DNA of 64,000 bases, taken from assembly GCF_040358255.1 (NCBI RefSeq), contig NZ_CP132938.1:2604001-2668000 (forward strand), in the 5' to 3' direction. The notes below the pieces were generated by a model. It was not told where the DNA came from. It made no database searches and worked only from the letters and a program-made list of their open reading frames with translations. The position numbers and the translations under genes are program-made. The stretch is from Tunturibacter gelidoferens. GTDB lineage: Bacteria > Acidobacteriota > Terriglobia > Terriglobales > Acidobacteriaceae. This document shows, one piece after another, positions 26,226 through 35,074 of this stretch. Every line of letters starts with the position of its first letter. The stretch's first letter is position 1.

Positions 26226-27584
26226 ATGGGCACTGTTGGATTGAGTTTCGGGTCGGCGACGAGTGGTCAGGGATTCGACGTGGCGTCGACGGTGACGCAG
26301 ATTCAAGCGGCAAGCCAGGCCATTGAGACTCCGTGGCAGAATCAACTTACGGCCTTGAAGGCTCAGGATACGGTTCTCTCTTCGCTTGGAACAGATCTTT
26401 CGACCCTCTCTACTAGTTTGCAAAAGCTGACGGATTTTGAGGGTGTCTTCGCCGAGAAACAGGGGTCGAGCTCGAATACGGACGTGCTCAGCCTGACCTC
26501 GGCGAGCTCGACGGCGGTGGCAGGAAGTCACACGATCGTTATCGGGCAACTGGCGCAGACCTCGTCCGATGCGTCTACTTCTATTTCGAACGCGAACGAC
26601 ACGCTGTCGGGGAGTGTGACGATTCAGGGGCACACGTTTAATGTGGACAGCACCGATAACGACACTACACTCGCGTCTCTCTCTGCTGCGATCAACTCCG
26701 CCGGGATCGGCGTTAGCGCAAGCGTGATCACGGACTCAAGCGGGTCGCGGCTTTCGATTGTAAGTGGGACCAGCGGAGCGGCGGGACAGCTGACCATCTC
26801 TGGTTCTTTGTCTGGCGCATCCTCGGGAAATATTACCTTCCAGACTGGTGAGAACGGACAGGATGCCAACCTGACCGTCGATGGAGTATCGATTACAAGT
26901 TCGTCCAATACTGTGAGTAACGCGATTCCCGGAGTCACATTTCAACTGCTAGCGCCCTCTACCACCCCGGTGCAGGTACAGATTACGGACGCCACTACGG
27001 ACATTGCAACCGCGATAAGCAGTTTTGTTTCGGCCTATAACACGGTGGTAGGAGACATAAATACTCAGGAGCAAAGCGGCGCGGGGGGAACCTCTTCGCC
27101 GCTCCTGGGAAGTCCGATCATAGCTCAGTTGCAGGAGTCCATTACGGGATCCCTCTTCTCCGGTTCGGCAAGTGGTTCGATCAACAACATTACCCAGTTG
27201 GGAATCAGTGTCAACAATGATGGAACTCTGACACTGAGTGCGGATACCCTGACCAGCGCTCTGAACTCCAATCTGGCCGACGTGACCGGCTTTTTGCAGA
27301 ACTCGGGAAGTTTCGGCCAGACGTTGGCCACCGCTCTGAACAATGCCGGGACGCAGGCGCCGAGTGGAGCCATCTATCTTGCACAGCAACAGAACAGCAG
27401 TGAGGAGACGGCGCTGAATGCGGATATTACCAACGAAAACGCAATTCTGGCGACGCAGAAGACGCAGCTGACGAATGAATTGAATGCTGCGAATCAGATT
27501 TTGCAGTCAATCCCGAGTCAACTTAATGAGGTCAATTCGGTCTTTGATTCCTTGACGGGTTTCAACCCAAATACGCAGGCATAA
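26226..27584 (+). CDS. fliD: Flagellar hook-associated protein 2 (filament cap)
   Basis: 452 residues from ATG 26226, preceded by AAAGGTG; an upstream in-frame GTG at 26202 is less likely. FliD caps the filament and directs flagellin assembly. The N-terminus MGTVGLSFGSATSGQGFDVA and a helical segment lead to a Ser/Thr-rich centre. The C-terminal FliD domain runs from about residue 240 (TDIATAISSFVSAYNTVVGD) to a long coiled stretch (LNAANQILQSIPSQLNEVNS). It is followed 13 bp later by fliS, its usual partner. Confidence 0.92.
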   Translation: MGTVGLSFGSATSGQGFDVASTVTQIQAASQAIETPWQNQLTALKAQDTVLSSLGTDLSTLSTSLQKLTDFEGVFAEKQGSSSNTDVLSLTSASSTAVAGSHTIVIGQLAQTSSDASTSISNANDTLSGSVTIQGHTFNVDSTDNDTTLASLSAAINSAGIGVSASVITDSSGSRLSIVSGTSGAAGQLTISGSLSGASSGNITFQTGENGQDANLTVDGVSITSSSNTVSNAIPGVTFQLLAPSTTPVQVQITDATTDIATAISSFVSAYNTVVGDINTQEQSGAGGTSSPLLGSPIIAQLQESITGSLFSGSASGSINNITQLGISVNNDGTLTLSADTLTSALNSNLADVTGFLQNSGSFGQTLATALNNAGTQAPSGAIYLAQQQNSSEETALNADITNENAILATQKTQLTNELNAANQILQSIPSQLNEVNSVFDSLTGFNPNTQA

Positions 27585-27597
27585 CTTAGGAGCAAAG

Positions 27598-28062
27598 ATG
27601 AGCTACCAAGATCAAAGTCTGTCCGGTGCGACCGGCGTCGAACTTGTTGTCGCGCTTTACGATGGTACGATTCGCTTTCTCTATCGCGCGATGCAGTGTG
27701 TGGAAGAGGACGACGTGCGGGGACGTCGCATCGCGGTGAAGAAGGTGCTCGATATCCTGACGTATCTTCAGGCGCGATTGCGGCCGGATCTCGGTGGGAC
27801 GGTAGCTGCTTCGCTCGCAGACTTCTACGCGACGATGTTCACGATGACGCTGGAGGCTTCGCACCTGGAGTCGAAGGAGCAGTTTGAAGAGGTGATTGGC
27901 TTTGTTCGCAATGTCCGCGAGGCCTGGGTGGTCGTGGCGCGTGATCCGGAGGCGGGCAAGGTGTTGCCGCGAGAGCTGAGAACGCGGGAGGAGCGGTTCG
28001 TTCCGCAGACGGAGATGTATGCGCCTGTTAGCGAGGCTGCAGCTTCGGGGTGGTCGGCTTAG
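27598..28062 (+). CDS. fliS: Flagellin secretion chaperone FliS
   Basis: 154 residues. FliS binds the C-terminus of flagellin and stops it polymerising in the cytoplasm. The start MSYQDQSLSGATGVELVVALYDGTIRFL is the family signature, followed by helices ending around residue 125; the last 30 residues are an extra, poorly conserved tail. GGAG lies upstream of the ATG. It belongs to the fliD operon. The gene abuts a tandem repeat array and is convergent with the ABC transporter gene. Confidence 0.92.
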   Translation: MSYQDQSLSGATGVELVVALYDGTIRFLYRAMQCVEEDDVRGRRIAVKKVLDILTYLQARLRPDLGGTVAASLADFYATMFTMTLEASHLESKEQFEEVIGFVRNVREAWVVVARDPEAGKVLPRELRTREERFVPQTEMYAPVSEAAASGWSA

Positions 28063-28066
28063 TTTT

Positions 28067-28154
28067 GTTAGCTAGTCAGCAAGTCAGCGAGTTAGCTAGT
28101 CAGCAAGTCAGCGAGTTAGCAAGTCAGCAAATCAGCGAGTTAGCAAGTCAGCGG
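28067..28154 (+). repeat. Eleven 8-bp tandem units, consensus GTYAGCNA
   Basis: Units of the form GTTAGCTA, GTCAGCAA, GTCAGCGA follow each other without gaps in an ordered 24-bp superperiod at first, then drift. The array lies immediately after fliS, with a partial inverted copy at 28191-28225. No protein is encoded. It might act as an intergenic hairpin-forming spacer. Confidence 0.9.
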
Positions 28155-28190
28155 TTGGGAAATGCGATTCGTTTCCTTGTCAGGCTTGCA

Positions 28191-28225
28191 GTAACTAGCT
28201 AACTAGCTAATTAGCTGACTCGCTA
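28191..28225 (-). repeat. Inverted partner of the 8-bp array
   Basis: GTAACTAGCTAACTAGCTAA followed by TTAGCTGACTCGCT is the reverse complement of the array at 28067-28154 with small changes, so the two can pair into a long hairpin about 37 bp apart. It overlaps the last codon region of the convergent ABC transporter gene. Confidence 0.75.
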
Positions 28226-29989
28226 CGTGGCTACGGCGAGCTCTTCTTCCAGACGTTGCTTTTCGAAGAGGCTGGTGTAGTAGCCGTTACGAGCGATGAG
28301 TTCTTCGTGGGTTCCCAGCTCTGCGATACGGCCGGCTACGAGGACGGCGATCAGATCGGCGTTGCGGGCTGTCGAGATTCGGTGGGAGATGAAGACGGTG
28401 GTGCGGGTGCCCATGCCTTGGCGCAGTCCGTTCAGGATGCGCTCTTCGGTGTAGGTGTCGACGCTGGCCAGGGCGTCGTCGAGGATGAGGATGCGGGGTT
28501 CGCGGATGACGGCGCGCGCGATGGCGGTGCGCTGCTTCTGGCCGCCGGAGAGGGTGATTCCGCGCTCTCCTACCATTGTCTCGAAGCCCTTGGGGAACTC
28601 AAGGATTTCGTTGCCTATGTGCGCGATGCTGGCTGCGTCCTGGACCTGCTCCTCAGAGGCGTCGGGCCTGCCGAAGGCGATGTTCTGGCGGATGGTGTCG
28701 GAGAAGAGGAAGGTCTCTTGCGGGACGAAACCGATCTGCCGGCGGATGTCGGCGAGTGGGTACGAGCGGATAGGTTCGCCATCTACCAGGACCATGCCTG
28801 GAGCTGCGTCGTGAAGACGAGGGATGAGACCGACGAGGGTTGATTTTCCGGAGCCGGTGGGGCCGACGATGGCTAACGAGGAGCCGGCTGGAATGCGGAG
28901 GTTGATGTTTTTCAAGACCGCCGGGGCGTCAGGATAGGCGAAGGTGAGATTGCGGAACTCGATCTCGCCGGCGATCTCTTCTGCGTTTTCGAAGCGATGT
29001 ACTTGCTGCGGGGTGACGTCCTGATCGGTGATGGCTGGTTGCTGTTTGAGGAGCTCGTCGATGCGGACCACCGAGGCGGTGCCGCGCTGGAAGAGATTGA
29101 CGACCCAACCTACTGCGATCATGGGCCAGGTGAGCTGCACCATGTAGACGTTGAAGGAGGTGAACTGGCCTACCGAGATGTGATGGGAGACGACCTCGTG
29201 GCCGCCTACCAGCAGCGTGATCATCAACGAGAGACCGAGGACAAATTCGAGGGTGGGCCAGAGCATGGCCATGAGGCGAACCAGATGGAGGCTGCGCTTG
29301 ATGTACTCGAGGTTGGCGGTTTCGAAAGAGTCGATCTCAGCGTCTTCCTGGGCGAAGGCTCGGATGAGGCGGGCGCCGGAGAAGTTCTCCTGTGCCTTGG
29401 CGGAGATGTCGGAGAACATGGCCTGAATGCGCTCGAAGCGGCGGTGGATGCGGTTGCCGAAGTACTGGACGAGCACCGAGGCCATGGGGAGGGGGACGAA
29501 GGCGAAGAAGGTCAGCTTCGGACTGATGCGATACATGAAGGGCAGCGCGGCCGCGGTGAAGACGATGGTGTTGGCCGAGTACATGATCGCGGGGCCGAGA
29601 AGCTGGCGGACGGCGTTGAGGTCATTGGTGGTGCGCGCCATGATGTCGCCGGTGCGGGTGGTGTGGTAGAAGCTGGGGGCCTGGCGTTCCAGATTGCTGA
29701 AGAGGTCGTTGCGGAGGTCGAACTCGATCTCGCGCGAGGCTCCGATGATGACCTGACGGGTGATGTAGAGAAAGATCGCGGACAGGACTGCGATGAGAAG
29801 AAGACGAAGGGTGTGGTGGACGACCTTGGCTTCGGTGATGCCGTGCTGCATGTCGTCGATGGCGTGGCCGATGACGATGGGGATGAGCACTTTGATGGCG
29901 TTGTAGAGGATGACCGCGACCCCACCCCAGGCGAGATTCTTCCAGTATCGCCGGAGGTAGGGTACTAGCGGTTTAAGTCGTTCCAACAT
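28223..29989 (-). CDS. ABC transporter, fused permease and ATPase (exporter type)
   Basis: 588 residues, a half-transporter that dimerises, like MsbA or YheI. An N-terminal six-helix domain runs to about residue 315 (starting YLRRYWKNLAWGGVAVILYN). The ATPase domain has Walker A GPTGSGKSTLVGLIP, Q-loop IGFVPQETFLFSDT, signature ITLSGGQKQRTAIARA, Walker B ILILDDALASVD, and switch His in FISHRIST. The substrate is likely a lipid, drug or peptide. Walker B has DDALAS, so the catalytic residue after Asp is Asp rather than Glu, as in one half of some heterodimers. Confidence 0.93.
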   Translation of the reverse strand: MLERLKPLVPYLRRYWKNLAWGGVAVILYNAIKVLIPIVIGHAIDDMQHGITEAKVVHHTLRLLLIAVLSAIFLYITRQVIIGASREIEFDLRNDLFSNLERQAPSFYHTTRTGDIMARTTNDLNAVRQLLGPAIMYSANTIVFTAAALPFMYRISPKLTFFAFVPLPMASVLVQYFGNRIHRRFERIQAMFSDISAKAQENFSGARLIRAFAQEDAEIDSFETANLEYIKRSLHLVRLMAMLWPTLEFVLGLSLMITLLVGGHEVVSHHISVGQFTSFNVYMVQLTWPMIAVGWVVNLFQRGTASVVRIDELLKQQPAITDQDVTPQQVHRFENAEEIAGEIEFRNLTFAYPDAPAVLKNINLRIPAGSSLAIVGPTGSGKSTLVGLIPRLHDAAPGMVLVDGEPIRSYPLADIRRQIGFVPQETFLFSDTIRQNIAFGRPDASEEQVQDAASIAHIGNEILEFPKGFETMVGERGITLSGGQKQRTAIARAVIREPRILILDDALASVDTYTEERILNGLRQGMGTRTTVFISHRISTARNADLIAVLVAGRIAELGTHEELIARNGYYTSLFEKQRLEEELAVAT

Positions 29990-30023
29990 AGTGATTTCTG
30001 GGTGTCCTTGGGATCAGATGAGG

Positions 30024-30722
30024 CTAGAGGGTCTCAGGATGCGGGGGAGTGGTTGATGGAGGGGTCGGGGACGTCGGGTTTGCGGGTGGCGTATCGGTTG
30101 CTGGCTTGGCCGGCGGAGTGGACGGGGTCTGCGCGGGCGGAGTGGCGGAGGGCTGCGCGGGTGTCTCGGATGGCTTCGGCGCTGCATTTGGAGGAACGGG
30201 AGCCTGCTTTGGCTGCGGTGGAGTGTCGGACATGGAGACCAGCTCGACGTCGAAGATGAGGTCTGCTTTCGCCGGGATGACGGGAGGCCGGCCGGATTCT
30301 CCGTAGGCCAGTTGGTACGGGACGAAGAGGCGGCGCTTGCCGCCGACATGCATGCCTTGAAAACCTGTGTCCCAGCCCATGATGACGCGGTGCGCGCCGT
30401 AGGGGAAGGTTATCGGTTCGCCGCCGGGGTGATCGAAGGAGGAGTCGAACTTGGTGCCGTTGGTGAGCCAGCCGGTGTAGTGGACAGTGTAGTACTTGCG
30501 CTCTTCAGCGGGGCCTCCGGTGCCGATTTTGGTGTCGATATACCTGAGCGTGTAGAGAGGCTTGGGGAGTCCGACTACCTTGGGGATGTTGGGCGGCGTG
30601 GTTGCGGTCTTTGCAGCGGTGGTGTGGTGCGGGGTGGTCGTGGTTGCTTTTGGGGTGGTTTGGGCGGTGGCGACGGTTGTAAAAGCGGCCAAAAGGGCGA
30701 TCGAGGGGAGCTTTGCAATCAT
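30024..30722 (-). CDS. FKBP-type peptidyl-prolyl isomerase, exported
   Basis: 232 residues. The signal peptide IAKLPSIALLAAFTTVATAQ is followed by a Thr/His-rich spacer, an FKBP domain (TVHYTGWLTNGTKFDSSFDH, GWDTGFQGMHVGGKRRLFVP, YGESGRPPVIPAKADLIFDV), then a 65-residue Pro/Thr/Ala-rich tail. It assists folding in the periplasm. The proline-rich tail is unusual and could cross the cell wall or mediate binding. It is divergent from the arsR-like gene. Confidence 0.92.
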   Translation of the reverse strand: MIAKLPSIALLAAFTTVATAQTTPKATTTTPHHTTAAKTATTPPNIPKVVGLPKPLYTLRYIDTKIGTGGPAEERKYYTVHYTGWLTNGTKFDSSFDHPGGEPITFPYGAHRVIMGWDTGFQGMHVGGKRRLFVPYQLAYGESGRPPVIPAKADLIFDVELVSMSDTPPQPKQAPVPPNAAPKPSETPAQPSATPPAQTPSTPPAKPATDTPPANPTSPTPPSTTPPHPETL

Positions 30723-30790
30723 TGTGGTTCCAGTTTAGGACGTTTGCGCTTAACAGAGGTGAACAGTAGAGGATTTTCGCCTTGAGTATA

Positions 30791-30855
30791 AAACTATTTA
30801 ATAATTTGGTTGAATAGTTTTAGTTTTTGAATTATATTCAACCACATGGTTGAAT
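30791..30855 (+). promoter_or_regulatory. Promoter and overlapping palindromic operators of the ArsR-type gene
   Basis: TTGAAT (30810-30815), 17 bp, TATATT (30833-30838) form a good sigma-70 promoter; the start codon at 30846 is only 7 nt after the -10, implying a leaderless transcript. Two inverted repeats overlap it: AAACTATT/AATAGTTT (30791-30820) and ATTCAACC-ACAT-GGTTGAAT (30836-30855). GGTTGAAT recurs at 30808. The second palindrome covers the -10 and the start codon. Confidence 0.7.
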
Positions 30856-31229
30856 TGTCAGTTGCTTCTTTGGATTCCGTGTTTCATGCTCTTTCGGACG
30901 CTACGCGTCGCGCGATTCTGCGGGACGTGAGCCGGGAGGCCAGGACGGTGGGGCAGATTGCAGAGCCTTACAACATGTCGCTGGCGGCAGTGTCGAAGCA
31001 TCTGCAGGTGCTGGAACGGGCGGATTTGATTCGGCGGGAGAAGAAGGGCAACTTTCGGATGGTGCAGTTGAATGCGGATAGTTTGCGGGCAGCGCAGGAG
31101 TGGCTTGCCTACTACGAAACATTCTGGACGGGCCAGTTGGATGCCCTCCAGAATTACCTGGAGACGGCGGAGACGCCGGGAGAGGATGTGCGGAATGGCA
31201 ACTCTGGAGATGGATCAAAAGAAGGTTGA
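30846..31229 (+). CDS. ArsR-family HTH transcriptional regulator
   Basis: 127 residues. The winged helix spans about 5-90: VFHALSDATRRAILRDVS, then TVGQIAEPYNMSLAAVSKHLQ (recognition helix) and ADLIRREKKGNFRMVQLN (wing). No cysteine metal site is present, so it belongs to the subgroup that is coupled with SRPBCC proteins rather than to metal sensors. It overlaps the downstream SRPBCC gene. The palindromes at its start codon suggest autorepression. Confidence 0.92.
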   Translation: MVELSVASLDSVFHALSDATRRAILRDVSREARTVGQIAEPYNMSLAAVSKHLQVLERADLIRREKKGNFRMVQLNADSLRAAQEWLAYYETFWTGQLDALQNYLETAETPGEDVRNGNSGDGSKEG

Positions 31230-31692
31230 CGGAAGCGCTTTGAAGCTTGAGTTGACGCGGGTGATTCGGGCGAGCAGGGCACGGGTCTACGAGGCTTGGA
31301 CGCGGCCGGAGATCTTGCAGAAATGGCATGCGCCGGGCGATATGAATTTTGTGAGCGCCACGCTCGATGTGCGCGAGGGGGGAACTTACGAAGTTTTATC
31401 GCAGGGGATGATGTGTGCCAAGGAGGGGATGACGGACGAAGAGAGAAAGCGTCAAGTAGCGGTTCGTGGGCAGTATTTAAGGGTGATTCCGAACGAGCTG
31501 CTGCAGTTTACGTGGAACGGAAGTTGGGCTCCAACGGAAACCTCGATGGTGACGGTGTTTCTGAGAGATGTCGAGGGCGGAACGGAGATACGGTTGCAGC
31601 ATGAACAGTTCGCTACGGAGAGCTCGCGAGATGGTCATGGGATGGGCTGGGAGAGCTTGTTTGGGAAGCTGGCTACGGCGCTGGAGGGCTGA
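31195..31692 (+). CDS. SRPBCC domain-containing protein (AHSA1-like)
   Basis: 165 residues from ATG 31195; the start lies inside the arsR frame, and GAGG lies upstream. The sequence LELTRVIRASRARVYEAWTRPEILQKW at the N-terminus and RLQHEQFATESSRDGHGMGWESLF at the C-terminus are the START/Bet v1-like AHSA1 signature. A long central insertion around residues 60-100 contains GMMCAKEGMTDEER. Such proteins bind hydrophobic ligands; the ligand is unknown. Translational coupling with the regulator suggests they work together. Confidence 0.9.
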   Translation: MATLEMDQKKVDGSALKLELTRVIRASRARVYEAWTRPEILQKWHAPGDMNFVSATLDVREGGTYEVLSQGMMCAKEGMTDEERKRQVAVRGQYLRVIPNELLQFTWNGSWAPTETSMVTVFLRDVEGGTEIRLQHEQFATESSRDGHGMGWESLFGKLATALEG

Positions 31693-31800
31693 TGGGAGGA
31701 ACGGCGAGTGGCGGACGGGTGGGTCCGCTGCCGTCGACTGCTTTGCGACGGGTTGCTGGCGGGCAGAGCTGGTAGTGAATTTGGAGAGTTCGAGACAACA

Positions 31801-31940
31801 GCAGATTCCTCCGCTTCGCTGCGGAATGACAACAAAAAAGCAATTACAAACAGAAAAGAAAAAACAATTACGAACGAAGAGCAACGATGACAAACGAAGA
31901 GCAATAATGACAAGCGAAAAGCAGCAACAAAAACGGGTCG
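31801..31940 (+). repeat. Palindrome-plus-tail repeat copy with long A-rich tail
   Basis: The head GCAGATTCCTCCGCTTCGCT GCGGAATGAC is nearly identical to that at 14180, and it is followed by about 110 bp of A-rich sequence with loosely repeated AACAAAAAAGC, GAAGAGCAA and TGACAA elements. It lies between the SRPBCC gene and the lptFG gene (277-bp gap) and contains no gene. Confidence 0.75.
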
Positions 31941-31969
31941 AGGTGACGCCGTTTTTGTTCGAACGACGG

Positions 31970-34357
31970 CTACGTCGGTGTGCGCAGGAGAAGATAGGCG
32001 CCGGTGATGCTGAAGAGGAGATCGGGCGTCCAGGCGGCGAGGACTGCGGGTAGGGTGTTGACGTTGCCGAGGGATTCGAAGATGAGTGCGATGACCCAGT
32101 AGGTGATGGCGAGGCCTATGGCTGTGGCGATGCCGGTGAGGGATCCTTTCTTACCCATGGATAAAGCGAAGGGGATGGCGAGGATGGCCATGACGAGGGT
32201 AATCAGTGGGTAGGCGATTTTTTTGTTGAGCTGGACGCTGAGGCGCTTGGTGTCGAAGCCGGACTGCTTGAGGTCGGTGATGTAGCGCGAGAGTTCGGTG
32301 TAGCTCATCTCCTGCGAGGGGATGTACTCCTTCTTGAAGTAGCCGGGTTGCTCGCGGATCTCGGGGAAGGTGGCCACGGTGAAGGGTTGATAACTGGCGA
32401 TGGTCTCGCCGGAGAAGGTGCGCTGCCAGCCGTTGTCGAAGACCCAGTTGTTGACTTTGGGGTCCCATTGGGCGGTTGCGGCGAAGATGCGGCGCTGGAG
32501 GGTGAAGGAAGCGGGGTCGAACTCGAAGACGGTGAGGTTGGCGAAGGTATCTTTTTCGGCGTTGAAGTACTGGTAGTAGAAGATGCGGGAGGGTTCACCG
32601 GCGTTGTTGGTCTGGCCGGAGATCCACTGGCGGTCGGGTCGCGAGAATGTCTGGGTGGGTTTGTCTTTGATGATGGAGAGGAGAGCTTCCTGGCGGCGGT
32701 TGGCGGCGGGGAGGTAGAGCTCGTCGAAGGCAAAGAGGCCAGCGGAGATGAGGATGGTGACGACCAAAACAGGGGTAATGATGCGGTAGAGGCTGATGCC
32801 GCTGGACTTCATGGCGGTGAGCTCTGAGGTTCGGCTGAGAGAGCCGAAGGTAACGAGGACCGCGACGAGTGCGCAGAGGGGCGTGATGTTGTAGAGGATG
32901 TAAGGGATGAGCGTGACGAGGTATTCGCCGACGGTGATGAGCGGCGTGCGATTTTTGAAGATTGGGCCGATGAGCTCGAAGAAGGTAAAGATGAGAAAGA
33001 GTGTGGAGAAGGAGCTGAGGACGATGGCGAAGTTGGTGGCGTACTCGCGCATGACGTAGTCGTCGAGCAGGAGAGGGAATTGAATGCGTACGATGCTGCG
33101 GAAGCGGCGGAGGAGAGTGGCGACGTCGTATCTGGAGCGGACGTTGGCGGATTCGTGTCCGTTGCTGGTGAGGCGGGTGATGAGTTTGCTGAGCCAGACG
33201 CCGATGGTGGAGACGAGGCTGAGGGCGATGCCTCCGCGGGACATTTGATAGAGGAGGATGGCTCCGGCGGCGGCGAAGAGGAGGTTCGCTCCCCAGACAC
33301 CGAGGAAGGGAGAGAGCTTGCCTGATTGCGCGAAGGCTACTCCAACGGAAGAGAGGAAGTAGTAGATGAAGACGAGCAGGATGGTGAGGACGAAGCCGGT
33401 GGATTTACCGCCACGTTTGGAGGAGATTCCTAGCGGAACGCCGACGAGCATGAGGACAAGGCAGGCGAAGGGGTAGGAGAAGCGTTTGTTGAACTCGATG
33501 CGATAGACGGAGGATTCGTGGCCGCTAGAGGCCTTGATGGCGTTAGCGCGGCGCCAGAGTTCGGGCAGGGAGAGCGCCTGAATGGGCGTGTTGACGCGGC
33601 CGAGGTGAGCGTCTTCGGGGGCTTCGGTCTCGATTGGAACGTCGGTGCTGGTGAAGGTGGATATGTTGTATTGGTTGGGGTCGCTGGAGGAGGTGTCGTG
33701 CTGGCCGCCGTTGAGCAGATGAAGGCGGATGGTTTGGGCGTCCTGCGTGTTGGGCGCGCCGTTGACGACGACGGCCTGGTCGGCGGTGGTGATGTGGGGA
33801 TCGGCTGGCTCGGTGAGGTCGGCGAGGAAGACGTGATGCCAGAGAGCGGCTCCGGCTGCGGGGCTGACGTCCTGAATGTAGAGGACGCGGTCTTTGAACT
33901 CTTCGTAGAAGACGCGGGGCTGAACCTCGAAGGAGGCCTGCGAAGACTTCAAAGATTCTCCGAGGGCGATGAGGCCGGAGGCGGCGCGTGGGGCGAGATA
34001 CAGCGAGTTAAAGAGGCCCAGCGCGAGGGCCACCGCGGAGACGATGGAGACGATGCGGACGAAGTCGATGGCTCCCATGCCGCTGGCGCGCATTGCGGTG
34101 ATTTCGCTGTCAGCGGCCAGGCGGGAGAGGCCCAGAAGGATGCCGACCAGAACGGCCATGGGGATGGTGACGGTGAGGGCTGGAGGAAGGGTGAAGGCAA
34201 TGATGCGGGCAACATCCCCCATAGTGGCGGAGTCGCGTACGACGAACTCGAGGATACGGCCGAGGTCGCGCATGAAGATGATGAAGGTAAAGAGGGCTCC
34301 GCCGAGGAGGGCGTGCGAGGTGACTTCGCGGAGAATGTACCGGGTGATGATGCGCAT
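31970..34357 (-). CDS. LptF/LptG-type permease, two domains fused in one chain
   Basis: 795 residues from MRIITRYILREV at 34357; the first 40 residues of the longer frame look non-coding. It has two YjgP/YjgQ permease domains in tandem: residues about 1-395, with RLAADSEITAMRASGM, and about 431-795, beginning LLDDYVMREYATNFAIVLSS, with SRTSELTAMKSSGISLYRI. Each has six predicted helices around a periplasmic beta-jellyroll. The usual LptF and LptG are separate proteins of about 360 aa. It should form the LPS transport permease with LptB. No lptB or lptC is in the window. Confidence 0.9.
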   Translation of the reverse strand: MRIITRYILREVTSHALLGGALFTFIIFMRDLGRILEFVVRDSATMGDVARIIAFTLPPALTVTIPMAVLVGILLGLSRLAADSEITAMRASGMGAIDFVRIVSIVSAVALALGLFNSLYLAPRAASGLIALGESLKSSQASFEVQPRVFYEEFKDRVLYIQDVSPAAGAALWHHVFLADLTEPADPHITTADQAVVVNGAPNTQDAQTIRLHLLNGGQHDTSSSDPNQYNISTFTSTDVPIETEAPEDAHLGRVNTPIQALSLPELWRRANAIKASSGHESSVYRIEFNKRFSYPFACLVLMLVGVPLGISSKRGGKSTGFVLTILLVFIYYFLSSVGVAFAQSGKLSPFLGVWGANLLFAAAGAILLYQMSRGGIALSLVSTIGVWLSKLITRLTSNGHESANVRSRYDVATLLRRFRSIVRIQFPLLLDDYVMREYATNFAIVLSSFSTLFLIFTFFELIGPIFKNRTPLITVGEYLVTLIPYILYNITPLCALVAVLVTFGSLSRTSELTAMKSSGISLYRIITPVLVVTILISAGLFAFDELYLPAANRRQEALLSIIKDKPTQTFSRPDRQWISGQTNNAGEPSRIFYYQYFNAEKDTFANLTVFEFDPASFTLQRRIFAATAQWDPKVNNWVFDNGWQRTFSGETIASYQPFTVATFPEIREQPGYFKKEYIPSQEMSYTELSRYITDLKQSGFDTKRLSVQLNKKIAYPLITLVMAILAIPFALSMGKKGSLTGIATAIGLAITYWVIALIFESLGNVNTLPAVLAAWTPDLLFSITGAYLLLRTPT

Positions 34358-34599
34358 TTGTTTGCTGCTTAATGTGGCTGGTTTCAAGTGTATCGTGTGC
34401 GCGGTGGATTGCTGGTTGATGGGGAAGGAGTTAGGTGCTGATTCGAACTCGAGGCAACTCGGAGAGAGATTGTGCACTCCATCTTCAGAGACAAATACTG
34501 CATGGGGTGAGTTCGCGCGGCAGTTGATGCCGAGTGCGAAACTGGGAGTTTGAGACGGGATTGAAGTTAGAACCGAGATTCAGAAATGATGATTCGCCG

Positions 34600-35040
34600 A
34601 TGTCGCTAGATATTTTTGCCTCTGAGCGTGTTGCCGCTGAGCTTTCGCCGAGCAGGATTTTGCTGGTCGATGACGATCCGGATATGCGCGCGTTGACGCG
34701 GACGTTCCTTGAACATGAAGGTTATGGGGTTTTTAGTTCGGGGGACGCGGAACGGGCAGCACAGATCTTTCGCAGCGTGCCGGAGATCGATCTGTTGGTG
34801 ACGGATTTGTATATGCCCGGCAGGTCGGGCATGGAACTGGCACGCGAGTTGAAGGTGATCCGTAGTGAGTTGCCGGTACTGATGATTTCGGGTGGGATGG
34901 TGGATGGCGCGCAGAAGTTGCGGTTGGAACAGGAGGGTTGGAGTTTCCTGGCGAAGCCGTTCCGATTGCCGGAGTTGTTGAGCACAGTGCATCGGATTCT
35001 TGCGCCGATGGAGGCGCAGAGGTGGAGAGAGGCGCGTTAA
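34600..35040 (+). CDS. Single-domain response regulator
   Basis: 146 residues from MSLDIFASERVAAE; the upstream ATG at 34534 is less protein-like. The receiver domain has the acidic pocket ILLVDDDPDMRALTR, the phospho-acceptor Asp in LLVTDLYMPGRSG, the Ser/Thr-like switch in VLMISGGMVD, and the Lys in SFLAKPFRLPELL. There is no output domain, so it acts as a phosphorelay intermediate or through protein contact. No partner kinase is adjacent. No ribosome site is obvious. Confidence 0.88.
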   Translation: MSLDIFASERVAAELSPSRILLVDDDPDMRALTRTFLEHEGYGVFSSGDAERAAQIFRSVPEIDLLVTDLYMPGRSGMELARELKVIRSELPVLMISGGMVDGAQKLRLEQEGWSFLAKPFRLPELLSTVHRILAPMEAQRWREAR

Positions 35041-35074
35041 CGATTGCTTGCTGCCAGTCTTTCGGCGACGAGTA

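Noticed and set aside
28067..28154. Possible CRISPR or attachment site
   Set aside because: The 8-bp units are too short and have no spacers; the inverted partner points to a hairpin, not to integration.
28997..29968. 323-codon plus-strand open frame
   Set aside because: It is antisense to the ABC transporter and has no domain signal.
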